DNA from: Myxococcales bacterium
GTDB taxonomy: Bacteria; Myxococcota_A; Polyangia; Polyangiales; JADJMO01
Length of the DNA stretch: 64,000 bases
Reading direction: 5' to 3'
Assembly (NCBI GenBank): GCA_016709545.1
Contig: JADJMO010000006.1
Span: forward strand, 440,289-504,288
Made by a program: the position numbers and the translations under genes. Of this stretch, positions 49,420-57,074 are shown one piece after another; the first letter of the stretch is position 1, and each line of letters begins with the position of its first letter. A model generated the notes under the pieces. That model ran no database searches. It saw nothing but the letters and a program-made list of their open reading frames with translations, and was not told the DNA's origin.

Positions 49420-50178
49420 ATGGACGTCGAGGCCGTGCTCGCCGAATACCGCGCACACGGCTTCGCGCGCCTCGGGCCCGTGCTCGACGAGCCCACGCTC
49501 CTGGCCCTCCGCGCCCGCGCCGACGCCATCATGCTCGGCGAGGTGGTGATCCCGGGGCTCTTCTTCCAGCACGACGCCACGAGCGGCCGCTACGAGGACC
49601 TCGAGCTCGGTCGCGGCTTCATCGGCCCCTCGCTCGACTACCGCAAGATCGAGAAGCTCGAGCTCGATCCGCTCTTCCGCGGCGTCATCGCCCACCCCAC
49701 GGTCGAGCCGCTCGTGCGCGCGTGGATCGGCGAGGACGTGGTGCTCTACCGCTCGATCCTCATGACCAAGGGCCGCGACGGCGGCACGTTCTTGCCGTTC
49801 CACCAGGACGGCGGCAACTTCTGGGGCGTCGACCGCAACCCCGACCTGCAGATCTGGTTCGCGATCGACGACGCGCCGACCGAGGCCGGGTGCGTGGAGA
49901 TCGTCCCCGGGAGCCACGTGGGTGGCCTCGCGACCCCGCTCGGTGGGGTCATCCCCGCGGACGTCCTGCGCGCGGGGGACGCCGAGGCGCGCGTGATCCC
50001 CGTGCCCGCGCGCGCGGGCGAGGCGATCCTCATCCACAACCACGTGTGGCACCGCTCGGGCCAGAACCGCACCGGCAAGCCGCGGCGGGGGTTCAGCGTC
50101 TGCTACATGCCGGCGAGCACGCGGTGCGTGCGCAAGAAGCGGGCGCCGCGGCAGTTCTTCCGCGTGTTCACGGGATGA
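49420..50178 (+). CDS. Phytanoyl-CoA dioxygenase (PhyH) family protein
   Basis: A 252-residue Fe(II)/2-oxoglutarate-dependent oxygenase. The iron ligands fit the PhyH pattern: H-x-D in FLPFHQDGGNFWGVDRNPDL and the distal His in ILIHNHVWHRSGQNRTGKP, with the 2-oxoglutarate Arg shortly after (RRGFSVCYMPASTR). The strand LQIWFAIDDAPTEAGCVEIV and PGSHVGGLA are also characteristic. It would hydroxylate an unknown small molecule. Starts with ATG at 49420. The C-terminus overlaps the convergent gene's stop (50168) by 11 bases. No obvious operon partner. Confidence 0.88.
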   Translation: MDVEAVLAEYRAHGFARLGPVLDEPTLLALRARADAIMLGEVVIPGLFFQHDATSGRYEDLELGRGFIGPSLDYRKIEKLELDPLFRGVIAHPTVEPLVRAWIGEDVVLYRSILMTKGRDGGTFLPFHQDGGNFWGVDRNPDLQIWFAIDDAPTEAGCVEIVPGSHVGGLATPLGGVIPADVLRAGDAEARVIPVPARAGEAILIHNHVWHRSGQNRTGKPRRGFSVCYMPASTRCVRKKRAPRQFFRVFTG

Positions 50179-51376
50179 CCTGCTCCCACGCGCGCGCCTC
50201 CTCGGCGGCGCTCGTGCACGCGGGCGTGACGACGGCGGAGTAGAGCGCGGCGAGCTTCACGAGGGGGCGCACCCGGTCGTGGCGTGGGAGGTTGCCGCTC
50301 TTGATCAGCACCGGCGCCAGCGTGCGCGCCGACACGCCGAGCGCGGCGTAGGTGCTCGCGATGACCTTGCGCGCGCCCGCCGACGCCACCACGCACTCGG
50401 GGCGCGGCAGGCACGGCGCGGCGACCCCGATCGCCTCGTCGAGGGCGCGTCGCCCGCCGTCGATATCGCCGAGCGCGAGCTTGGCCTGCGCGGCGCGGAT
50501 CGCGGCGCCCGCGGCGTAGGGCGGGTCGTCCGCATCGGCCTTGCTCGCCGTGGTCTTGCGCACGACCTCGGCGAAGCCGAGCGCCTTGCTCCACTCGGCG
50601 GCGCGCACCGCGAGCTCGAGCAGCACGAAGTTCGCGTCGCGCCGCGGCACGTCGAGCTCGGGCCGCGCGGCCACGAGCGCGAGCTGCTCCCTGGCGGCGG
50701 CTCGATCCGGCTCCACCGACGGGCCGAAGCCCGCGTAGCTCGCCTTGCGCAGCAGCGCGCGGGCGAGCGCCACCCGCACCGCGGGCACGCTCGGATCGGC
50801 GGGGAACTGGGTGACGAGGGCCCTGCGCGCCGTGACGCCGTCGTCGACCGCGCGGTCTCTCCGCGCGCGCGCCTCGGCGAGCGCCTTGGTCGCCTTGAGG
50901 GTGCCGAGGCTCCTCGCCTCGTCGCCCTCGACGATCTCGTACGCCTCGCCGAGCCGGCGTAGATCCGTCGCGGTCGCGCTCGACTTCTTGCCCAGGGCCG
51001 CGATCTCGCTGCGCGCCTTCTCGAGGCCGGTGTCGGGCAGGGGAGGCTGCTCGAGCGAGCCGAGATCGATCTCGACGCCGAGCTGCTTGGCCAGCGTGGC
51101 GTCGGGGATCGTGCACCCGGCGAGCGGAGCGGGCTTGCCGTCCGCCACGCAGGTCGACTTGCTCGCGGCCGCGCTCGCCCCGGGAGGACACGCGCACGCG
51201 GCGAGCGAGCCGTCCTTCGCGCAGAACCGAACACGGCCGGCCGGGCAGGTGGCCTTGCCCTCGTCCGCCGCACACACGTGGTCGACGACGGGGGCCGGGG
51301 CCGCGGCGAGCCCGAACGCGGTGCCGAGCACGACGAGCGCGCCGGCGAGGCCACGAGCGGACCGCATCCCTGACAT
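50168..51376 (-). CDS. Secreted protein with helical repeats, unknown function
   Basis: A 402-residue exported protein. The ATG at 51376 has GGGAG about 8 bp upstream and gives signal peptide GLAGALVVLGTAFGLAAAPA. A Cys-rich N-terminal part (VDHVCAADEGKATCPAGRV, RFCAKDGSLAACACPPGASA) is followed by ~300 helical residues with repeat-like pairs (ALVTQFPADPSVPAVRVALA, RALLRKASYAGFGPSVEPDR, AIRAAQAKLALGDIDGGRRA). These recall TPR or SEL1-like solenoids, though the repeats are degenerate. The C-terminus TSAAEEARAWEQVIP overlaps the end of the PhyH gene by 11 bp on the opposite strand. Function unknown. Confidence 0.7.
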   Translation of the reverse strand: MSGMRSARGLAGALVVLGTAFGLAAAPAPVVDHVCAADEGKATCPAGRVRFCAKDGSLAACACPPGASAAASKSTCVADGKPAPLAGCTIPDATLAKQLGVEIDLGSLEQPPLPDTGLEKARSEIAALGKKSSATATDLRRLGEAYEIVEGDEARSLGTLKATKALAEARARRDRAVDDGVTARRALVTQFPADPSVPAVRVALARALLRKASYAGFGPSVEPDRAAAREQLALVAARPELDVPRRDANFVLLELAVRAAEWSKALGFAEVVRKTTASKADADDPPYAAGAAIRAAQAKLALGDIDGGRRALDEAIGVAAPCLPRPECVVASAGARKVIASTYAALGVSARTLAPVLIKSGNLPRHDRVRPLVKLAALYSAVVTPACTSAAEEARAWEQVIP

Positions 51377-51449
51377 TGTAGTCGCTCCCACGGCGCACGG
51401 CGCGCGCAGGGGAGGTGAATTCCCCCGAGGGGTCGTTTATGGTCCCTGG

Positions 51450-52496
51450 ATGTCCGTGATCGTCGGGACCGGGGCGTTCACACCGTTCGGGCTCAATGCG
51501 CTGCAGACCGCGTTCCTGCTGCGCACGGGGATGCCGGCGATGACGTGGTCGCCGCTCGCGGACCAGCAGGGCGAGCCCGTCACGTTCGGGCTGCAGGGCA
51601 CCCTCGATCCCGAGAAGACCGGCGGGGCACGCGCGCTCGACCTCGCCCTGCCCGCGTTCGACGAGGCGGTGGCGCCGCTCTTGCCGTTCGCCGATCGCCT
51701 GCGCATCGGCGTGGTCCTGTCCCTCGACGAGGAGCTCGCGCCGAAGAGCAGCTGGTCGGGCCCCAACCCGGGGGGCGAGCTGCTCGCGGCGTTCGAGCGC
51801 CACGTGCTGTCGCGGTTCCCGCACTCCAAGGTCACCGTCGTCGCGCGCGGCGCCGGCGGGCCGGGACAGGTCCTGCCCGACGCGCTCGCCGCGCTCTCGC
51901 GGTTCGAGATCGACGCGCTGATCTTCGGCGGCGCGCACACCGACTACGACCCGGCCCGCATCCGCTGGCTCGAGGACCAGGGTCGGCTGTTCACCGTCAG
52001 CAACCTCGACGCCATCGTGCCCGGCGAGTGCGCGGCGTTCGTCGCGCTGATGGCGCCCGACGTGGCGCGCAGGGCCAACCTCCCGGTCCTCGGTCGCGTG
52101 GGCTCGATCGCCTCGGGGTTCGAAGAGGCCACCCCCGACAACGATCTCTCCGCGTACGAGGCCAAGGGGCTGACCGCTGCGGTGCGCGCCGCGACGCGGG
52201 CGTTCGTGGGCGAGAAGCGCACGGCAGGCTGGATGCTCACCGACAGCACGTTCGAGATGCGAAGGCTCTACGAGTGGCAGTCGGTGATCACGCGCACGCG
52301 CGAGGTGTGGGGCGAGCCCTTCGTCGTCGAGGCACCCGCGCAGCGCATGGGGCTCCTCGCCGCCGCGGCGCTCCCGCTCCTCATGGTCACGGCGGCCGAG
52401 GGCTTCTCGCGCAACTTCGCGCCGTCGCCGCTCGCGGTGCTCATGACCGGCAGCGACGGCGGTGAACGCACCGCGCTCGTGATGGAGGCGGTCTGA
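51450..52496 (+). CDS. Ketoacyl-synthase-fold protein lacking catalytic residues (type VI secretion accessory?)
   Basis: A 348-residue thiolase-fold protein. The fold is recognisable from MSVIVGTGAFTPFG (the usual VTGxGxxxP start), LPDALAALSRFEIDALIFGG (the stretch after the catalytic elbow) and LDAIVPGECAAFVALM (which parallels VxGEGAG). At the nucleophile Cys position the sequence reads VVARGAGGPGQVLPDA, with no Cys. The two His motifs of the Cys-His-His triad are replaced by MLTDSTFEMRRLYEW and PAQRMGLLAAAALP. The enzyme is therefore probably inactive. Related 'synthase-like' proteins are found beside type VI secretion accessory genes; the adjacent genes here support that. ATG at 51450. 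Confidence 0.75.
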   Translation: MSVIVGTGAFTPFGLNALQTAFLLRTGMPAMTWSPLADQQGEPVTFGLQGTLDPEKTGGARALDLALPAFDEAVAPLLPFADRLRIGVVLSLDEELAPKSSWSGPNPGGELLAAFERHVLSRFPHSKVTVVARGAGGPGQVLPDALAALSRFEIDALIFGGAHTDYDPARIRWLEDQGRLFTVSNLDAIVPGECAAFVALMAPDVARRANLPVLGRVGSIASGFEEATPDNDLSAYEAKGLTAAVRAATRAFVGEKRTAGWMLTDSTFEMRRLYEWQSVITRTREVWGEPFVVEAPAQRMGLLAAAALPLLMVTAAEGFSRNFAPSPLAVLMTGSDGGERTALVMEAV

Positions 52497-52497
52497 G

Positions 52498-54585
52498 CTA
52501 CGCCTTGCGCGCCACGCGGTGCCAGCCGCCCGGGTAGCTCGACGCCGAGCTGGCCGGCGCCTCCATCTGCCGCAGCGCGGCCTCCTGGACGGCGACGAGG
52601 TCGAACGGATCGAAGCGCACGGCGGCGCCGGTGCGCACCACCATCTCGCGGTGGAGCATGCGGCGCTCGAACGGCGTCACCCGCCAGCCGTCGAGCTCCC
52701 AGAGGGTGACGCGCGGCGTGTAGGGGTGGCCGCGCCGGAACCGCGTGCCGGTGTGGTAGCGCTCTCGGTGCTCGTCCCAGTACTCGCGCCAGCGGTCGGC
52801 GTCGGTCGTGGGGAGCTCCATTGCGTCGGGCGCGCCCTCACCCGGCAGATCACGCGGGTCGCTCACCTTGCGCGCCAGCGACTGCGGCTTGGGCCCCCCG
52901 AGGTCGATCTCGGGCTCGGGCGGCTCCTCGACGTCGAGCTTCTCGGGCGCGACGTCGATCTCCTCGTAGAGCTGCGCGCCGGTGATGCGGTCGAGCGCGT
53001 TGGCCGCCGCGATCTTGAGCTCCTTCTTCTTGCCGGCCACCATCGTGAGGAGCCAGGGCACCGACTCGGCGAGCCCGGCCCAGCCGACCGCGAGCACGAG
53101 CAGCTCGGTCGGCGCCTTCTGCGCGGTGGCGAACAGGTGGCGGGCGTCCTCGAGGTCGCTCACGATCGCGAGCGGGATCACCGCGCGGCTCTCGGTGGCC
53201 TTCTCGCCGGCCGCGCGGTGGAGCGCGTGGGCCACGTGCGGATGGCCGAGCAGCATCATGGCGTGCCACGCGGCCTCTTGCAGCGGCACGCTCTCGCTCG
53301 CGAGCGCGGTGTCGAGCACCGCCTGGATGTCGCGCTCGCGGTCACGTGGATAGAGGAGGCCGAGCGGAGGCAGCGCTTTCTCGGCCACCACCGGGACATC
53401 GGCGGCACAGCGCAGGAGCTCGTCGGCCGAGGCGAGGCCGCGGTAGCCGAGCACGTCGATCGCGGTCGCGCGGACGAGCGGCGCCGGGTGCGCGAGCCAC
53501 GCGCGGAGCACGACCGAGAGGAGCGGGTTGGTGGCGAGCTTGAGGCCGTCGGCGATGCCCGCCGCGACCGCCGGGTCCTCCGTCCAGCCGTACGCATGCG
53601 CGACGCGCTCCAGCGCGCCGAGCGCGTCGCGACCCTCGAGGCAGCCGAGGGCAAACGCGCCGGCCTGCGCGCGGGCCGCGTCGCGTACGGGCGCGTCGAG
53701 GAGCTGCGGCTCGATGCGCGCGACGCCGACCGGGCCGAGCGAGGCGACGGCGTCGAGCGAGGTGAGCATGCGCCGCTCGAGGAACGCGACCGAGCGGAAC
53801 GGATCGCCGAGCAGCGGCAGCCGCTGCATCCCGATCATGGCGATCTCCTCGAGGCAGTCGCGCGCGCGGGCCGCGAGGAACGCGCCCGGCTTCTGCCGCT
53901 CGGGCAGCTCGCGCACGAACCCACTCGGCGCCTCCTTCTTCGGCGGCTCCTCTTTCTTGGCGCCGAACGCCGCGCGCTTCGCCTCGGCCGCGGCCTCCAT
54001 CTCCTCGGCTTGCTTCTTGATCTTCTCGGCCATCGCCGCGAGATCGGCGAGGGTCTTGGGCGCGGGCAGCGCGGGCGGCAACGGAGGCGCGACCGGCGGC
54101 AGACCGACCAGGCGCGGGGTTGGCACGAGCGAGGGCCGTGGCACGACGTGCAGGGCCGGCGTCTCGCGGCTCGCGCGGATCGGCGCGGGCGGGGGCCGCG
54201 GGACGTCGATCACCGAGGTGAGGCGCCGCTCGGCCGCCTCTAGCGCCGTCGCGGCCGCGGCGAGGGATGCCTGCACCTCCCGCAGATCGGCGTTCTCCGC
54301 GGTCGCGAGCCGGTCCCGACCGTCGAGCGCCTCCGTGTACGCCTGACTCGCGCTCTTGTGCCGCTCGTCGCGCTCGTCGATCGCGTCGTACAGGTGACCG
54401 AGCGCGCGGACGATCCGGTCGCCGATCTCGGTCAGGTCGAACGGTGCTCCCTGGACCACCGGCGCCGCGGTGAACGCCTCGAGCGTGCCGAGCGCGCGCA
54501 GGAGCGCGGCGTGGGCCTGTTCGAGATCGACCATCCACGCAGGCGGCCACGGCTCCTCTGTCGCGCTCGCGTACCCCGCGGTCAT
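52498..54585 (-). CDS. HEAT-repeat protein resembling TIGR02270 (type VI secretion-associated)
   Basis: A 695-residue cytoplasmic protein. Residues 1-150 form a helical or coiled segment (ALLRALGTLEAFTAAPVVQG, LREVQASLAAAATALEAAER). Residues 150-245 are Pro- then Lys/Glu-rich (VAPPLPPALPAPKTLADLAA, then EKIKKQAEEMEAAAEAKRAA). The C-terminal ~450 residues carry HEAT-like helical pairs (LVRATAIDVLGYRGLASADE, ESVPLQEAAWHAMMLLGHPH, LKIAAANALDRITGAQLYEE), and end DRWREYWDEHRERYHTGTRF then ERRMLHREMVVRTGAAVRFD. The TIGR02270-type similarity is based on the closing pattern and neighbours, not a search. It is convergent with the synthase-fold gene (1 bp apart) and divergent from the small gene at 54620. 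Confidence 0.7.
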   Translation of the reverse strand: MTAGYASATEEPWPPAWMVDLEQAHAALLRALGTLEAFTAAPVVQGAPFDLTEIGDRIVRALGHLYDAIDERDERHKSASQAYTEALDGRDRLATAENADLREVQASLAAAATALEAAERRLTSVIDVPRPPPAPIRASRETPALHVVPRPSLVPTPRLVGLPPVAPPLPPALPAPKTLADLAAMAEKIKKQAEEMEAAAEAKRAAFGAKKEEPPKKEAPSGFVRELPERQKPGAFLAARARDCLEEIAMIGMQRLPLLGDPFRSVAFLERRMLTSLDAVASLGPVGVARIEPQLLDAPVRDAARAQAGAFALGCLEGRDALGALERVAHAYGWTEDPAVAAGIADGLKLATNPLLSVVLRAWLAHPAPLVRATAIDVLGYRGLASADELLRCAADVPVVAEKALPPLGLLYPRDRERDIQAVLDTALASESVPLQEAAWHAMMLLGHPHVAHALHRAAGEKATESRAVIPLAIVSDLEDARHLFATAQKAPTELLVLAVGWAGLAESVPWLLTMVAGKKKELKIAAANALDRITGAQLYEEIDVAPEKLDVEEPPEPEIDLGGPKPQSLARKVSDPRDLPGEGAPDAMELPTTDADRWREYWDEHRERYHTGTRFRRGHPYTPRVTLWELDGWRVTPFERRMLHREMVVRTGAAVRFDPFDLVAVQEAALRQMEAPASSASSYPGGWHRVARKA

Positions 54586-54619
54586 GGCCGGCGAGTCTAC
54601 CGCGCGCTAGGGTCGGGCG

Positions 54620-55069
54620 GTGCAGGTTCCGGAAGGATGGGATCTCGAGCGCTGGGTCGACGTCGCCACCACGCTCGCCCAGGCCGAGGACCGGTCCGCC
54701 GTGCTCTCGGCCCACGGGCTCGACGAGGACGGCTGGGCCGCGATCGACGCCGTCTTCGACGCCCAGATCTCCGCCGCGATCCACGAGGACACCGCCGAGG
54801 ACGAGCTCGCCCCCGCGTTGCTCGAGCGCCTCGGCAAGGCGCAGGCCGCGGCGCAGGCCCGCCACGCCACGGCCGCGCCGCTCTCCTTCGAGGCCTTCGT
54901 CCAGGTGACCCGGGCCATCGTGGCCAGCGGCGATCCGGTCCGGATCTTCGAGGAGACCAGGATCACCCCGATGACTTTTGCCCAGGCCAACATGCACTGG
55001 GCGAAGGTCATGAGCGCGAATCCGGCCCTCGCCGAGCGATTCGCCGCCGAAATCGCCAAGCCACGGTAA
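54620..55069 (+). CDS. Small helical protein (149 aa), possible T6SS effector-associated
   Basis: No family recognised. A GTG start at 54620 begins MQVPEGWDLERWVDVATTLA. The protein is helical and acidic, with EDELAPALLERLGKAQAAAQ and TRAIVASGDPVRIFEETRIT. A segment near the end (MTFAQANMHWAKVMSANPAL) recalls tail regions of effector adaptor or DUF-type proteins next to PAAR genes, but this is only impression. It lies 34 bp from the divergent HEAT-repeat gene and 69 bp before the PAAR-like gene on the same strand, so it is likely co-expressed with the effector. No Cys or signal sequence. Confidence 0.6.
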   Translation: MQVPEGWDLERWVDVATTLAQAEDRSAVLSAHGLDEDGWAAIDAVFDAQISAAIHEDTAEDELAPALLERLGKAQAAAQARHATAAPLSFEAFVQVTRAIVASGDPVRIFEETRITPMTFAQANMHWAKVMSANPALAERFAAEIAKPR

Positions 55070-55138
55070 CCACCGACGTCGGTGTCCGACCTACCGTTGT
55101 GGCGTCCCTTCGTCTTCGGGTAGGCTCGGTGGAATCTC

Positions 55139-56173
55139 ATGGGTGACGTCACGGCCGTCAGCATGGACGTGATCACCGAGAAGTCGGGGCATCAGATGAC
55201 CCCGATGGCGGTGAGCGTCTGCCTCACGCCCGCGGCACCGAGCCCGCTGCCCATCCCGTACCCGGTGCTCGCCTCGATCAGCGAGAAGAGCGTCGACGGG
55301 TGCCTGCGCACCAAGATCAACGGCGCGCTCGTGGTCACCGTGGGCTCCTGCTTCAAGTGCTGCCACGGCAACGAGGCGGGCACCCTGAAGGAGGTCGTCA
55401 GCCTCAACACCGGCGGCCCGTGCTTCCTCATCATGGGCGCGCCCATCGTCATCATCGAGCTCGGCATGGCGGGCATCACCGGCTCGCCCGGCATGCTCAA
55501 CAAGTCGATCACCGTCGGCGCGAGCGGCACCGCGAGCAACGCGAGCGGCACGGGTGGCGGCGGCGGCGGCGGCGGTGGTGGTGGTGGCGGTGGCTCGGGC
55601 TCCAAGGGCAAGGGCGCGAGCGGTGGCGGCGGTGGCGGCGGTGGCTCGGGTTCGGGCGGCACGGGCCTCAAGGGCGTCTCGCAGAAGGAGCGCGACCTCG
55701 CCGCGGCGCCAGGCAACTCCAAGGAGCAGATCAAGGCCCGCAAGAAGATCGCCAAGCGGTTCTACAAGCAGAAGGGCGGCTACGACGCCAAGGGCGCGCG
55801 CGCCGACATGAAGGGCATCGACTTCAACAAGCCCCTCACCTATGGCCCGCCGCCGCCGTGCCCGTCTCCGCAGACGATGTGGCAGGCGCCGGGTGGGCGT
55901 CAGGGTCAGTACTACTCGAGCGGCGAGACGCCCGACCGGCTCGGCATCCACGACAAGGGTGTCACCAACGGCCCTGGTGGCTGGGGGACGGGCCCCGTGC
56001 AGCCCAAGGTCTCCAAGAACTACGACGTGCCCCCCGAGACACCGTACATGCAGTCCACCGCCGCGCCGGTCAAGGACACCTGGTCGGTGCCTGGCCAGAA
56101 GCACGGCACCAACGGTGGCGGTGAGCAGCGCTTCATCCCCCGCAAGGACACCAATGTCACCGAGATCCCCTGA
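55139..56173 (+). CDS. PAAR-like (DUF4150-type) protein with polyglycine hinge and putative C-terminal toxin domain
   Basis: A 344-residue candidate type VI secretion effector. The N-terminal ~130 residues resemble the DUF4150 PAAR-like tip: VSVCLTPAAPSPLPIPYPVL and GSCFKCCHGNEAGTLKEVVS, then NTGGPCFLIMGAPIVI and a final GMLNKSITVG. Then come Gly14, SGSKGKGASG, Gly8 and SGSGG as a flexible linker. A basic helix (KEQIKARKKIAKRFYKQKGG) leads to a C-terminal domain with PCPSPQTMWQAPGGRQGQYY, MQSTAAPVKDTWSVPGQKHG and TNGGGEQRFIP. The GGGEQ end resembles TNT/ART-like polymorphic toxins, but the match is motif-level only. Two small genes that could encode immunity proteins follow. Confidence 0.78.
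   Translation: MGDVTAVSMDVITEKSGHQMTPMAVSVCLTPAAPSPLPIPYPVLASISEKSVDGCLRTKINGALVVTVGSCFKCCHGNEAGTLKEVVSLNTGGPCFLIMGAPIVIIELGMAGITGSPGMLNKSITVGASGTASNASGTGGGGGGGGGGGGGGSGSKGKGASGGGGGGGGSGSGGTGLKGVSQKERDLAAAPGNSKEQIKARKKIAKRFYKQKGGYDAKGARADMKGIDFNKPLTYGPPPPCPSPQTMWQAPGGRQGQYYSSGETPDRLGIHDKGVTNGPGGWGTGPVQPKVSKNYDVPPETPYMQSTAAPVKDTWSVPGQKHGTNGGGEQRFIPRKDTNVTEIP
55553..55594. repeat. Glycine-codon run (Gly14)
   Basis: Fourteen consecutive Gly codons, mostly GGC with an inner block of GGT, encode the hinge of the PAAR-like protein. A second shorter run of eight follows about 30 bp downstream. The mixed codons suggest this is a selected flexible linker rather than pure microsatellite. Confidence 0.9.
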
Positions 56174-56191
56174 GATCTCCGAGGCAATGTG

Positions 56192-56563
56192 ATGGCAGGC
56201 GTCTACGGCGACATCCACGGGCGGGCAGACTTCGACCGGATCCTCGGCGAGGCGATGGCCTTCACGGGGCGCATCCTCAAGCAGAACCCCAAGAACCGGC
56301 TCGTCGAGGCGATCGACACCGAGCTCGACGCCATGTGGCGCTGGTCGAGCGGCGGTCGCGCGCCCACCGAGGACGAGCGCAAGAGCATCGACATCGCCCT
56401 CCTCGCCGTGCGCGAGATCGAGCCGACCGACGACCCGCAGGTGCAGGCGTTTGCCGATCAGCTCAAGATCCTCAACCACTACTTCGAGGACTGGCCCACC
56501 GATGACCAAGCGGCGAACGCGACCGACGACGACTTCTTCGACGCCGAGGACGACGAGGACTGA
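56192..56563 (+). CDS. Candidate immunity protein 1 (acidic, 123 aa)
   Basis: A small acidic protein immediately downstream of the PAAR-like toxin (18 bp gap), the usual place for the cognate immunity gene. GTG 56189 and ATG 56192 are both in frame; the ATG is preferred. The sequence is helical: ADFDRILGEAMAFTGRILKQ, RLVEAIDTELDAMWRWSSGG, IDIALLAVREIEPTDDPQVQ. It ends with a strongly acidic tail DDDFFDAEDDED. No family recognised. Low similarity to known immunity families is normal, since these diverge fast. The last 62 bases overlap the following gene. Confidence 0.7.
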   Translation: MAGVYGDIHGRADFDRILGEAMAFTGRILKQNPKNRLVEAIDTELDAMWRWSSGGRAPTEDERKSIDIALLAVREIEPTDDPQVQAFADQLKILNHYFEDWPTDDQAANATDDDFFDAEDDED

Positions 56564-57074
56564 TCAGCGGCGCGCGGAGGAGCAGGCGCGGATCGAGGCG
56601 TTCACGCTGAGCGTGCAGGATCTGTTCGCGCACTACCGCGAGCACGGCTGTCCGTGTCGGTTCCCGCGCTTCCGGGCCACCGCGGCCCGCGACACCAAGG
56701 AGGTCTCCGCGCCGGGGTTCACGACGTTCGAGCACCAGGCGGTCGTCACGCTGTTCGACGAGAAGGTGCCGCTGCGCGATCGCGTGGGCTTCTCGGGGGG
56801 ACACGAGGGAGACTGCGTCGCCTGTGGCAGCCACGTGCGTCGCTGGGGGGACGAACTCTTCCGCGGCGCCTTCCTCGAGCACCTCGTGATCACGCCCGCG
56901 AAAGACCTGGCGGACCTGGGCGCGCCGCTGCACGGGCCGGTGCCCCACGCGTGGCCGTTCTACTTCGTCGGCCCCGAGGATCATGGAAACGGCCGCCCCT
57001 TGGTAGAGGCGGCCTATCCCGGAGTTGCGCTGGAGGACTGGTTCGCGTGGATGCGCGAACTCGCCGCTACGTAG
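56502..57074 (+). CDS. Candidate second immunity or accessory protein (190 aa, Cys-containing)
   Basis: The ATG at 56502 has a GAGGA site about 12 bp upstream and overlaps the preceding gene by 62 bp in a different frame; the first ~28 residues come from that overlap and are basic and Thr-rich. A GTG at 56613 is an alternative start and would nearly remove the overlap. The body reads LFAHYREHGCPCRFPRFRAT, then FSGGHEGDCVACGSHVRRWG and FLEHLVITPAKDLADLGAPL. The CxC and CxxC may bind a metal. No family recognised. It ends shortly before the convergent infC stop, overlapping it by 8 bp. Confidence 0.6.
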   Translation: MTKRRTRPTTTSSTPRTTRTDQRRAEEQARIEAFTLSVQDLFAHYREHGCPCRFPRFRATAARDTKEVSAPGFTTFEHQAVVTLFDEKVPLRDRVGFSGGHEGDCVACGSHVRRWGDELFRGAFLEHLVITPAKDLADLGAPLHGPVPHAWPFYFVGPEDHGNGRPLVEAAYPGVALEDWFAWMRELAAT

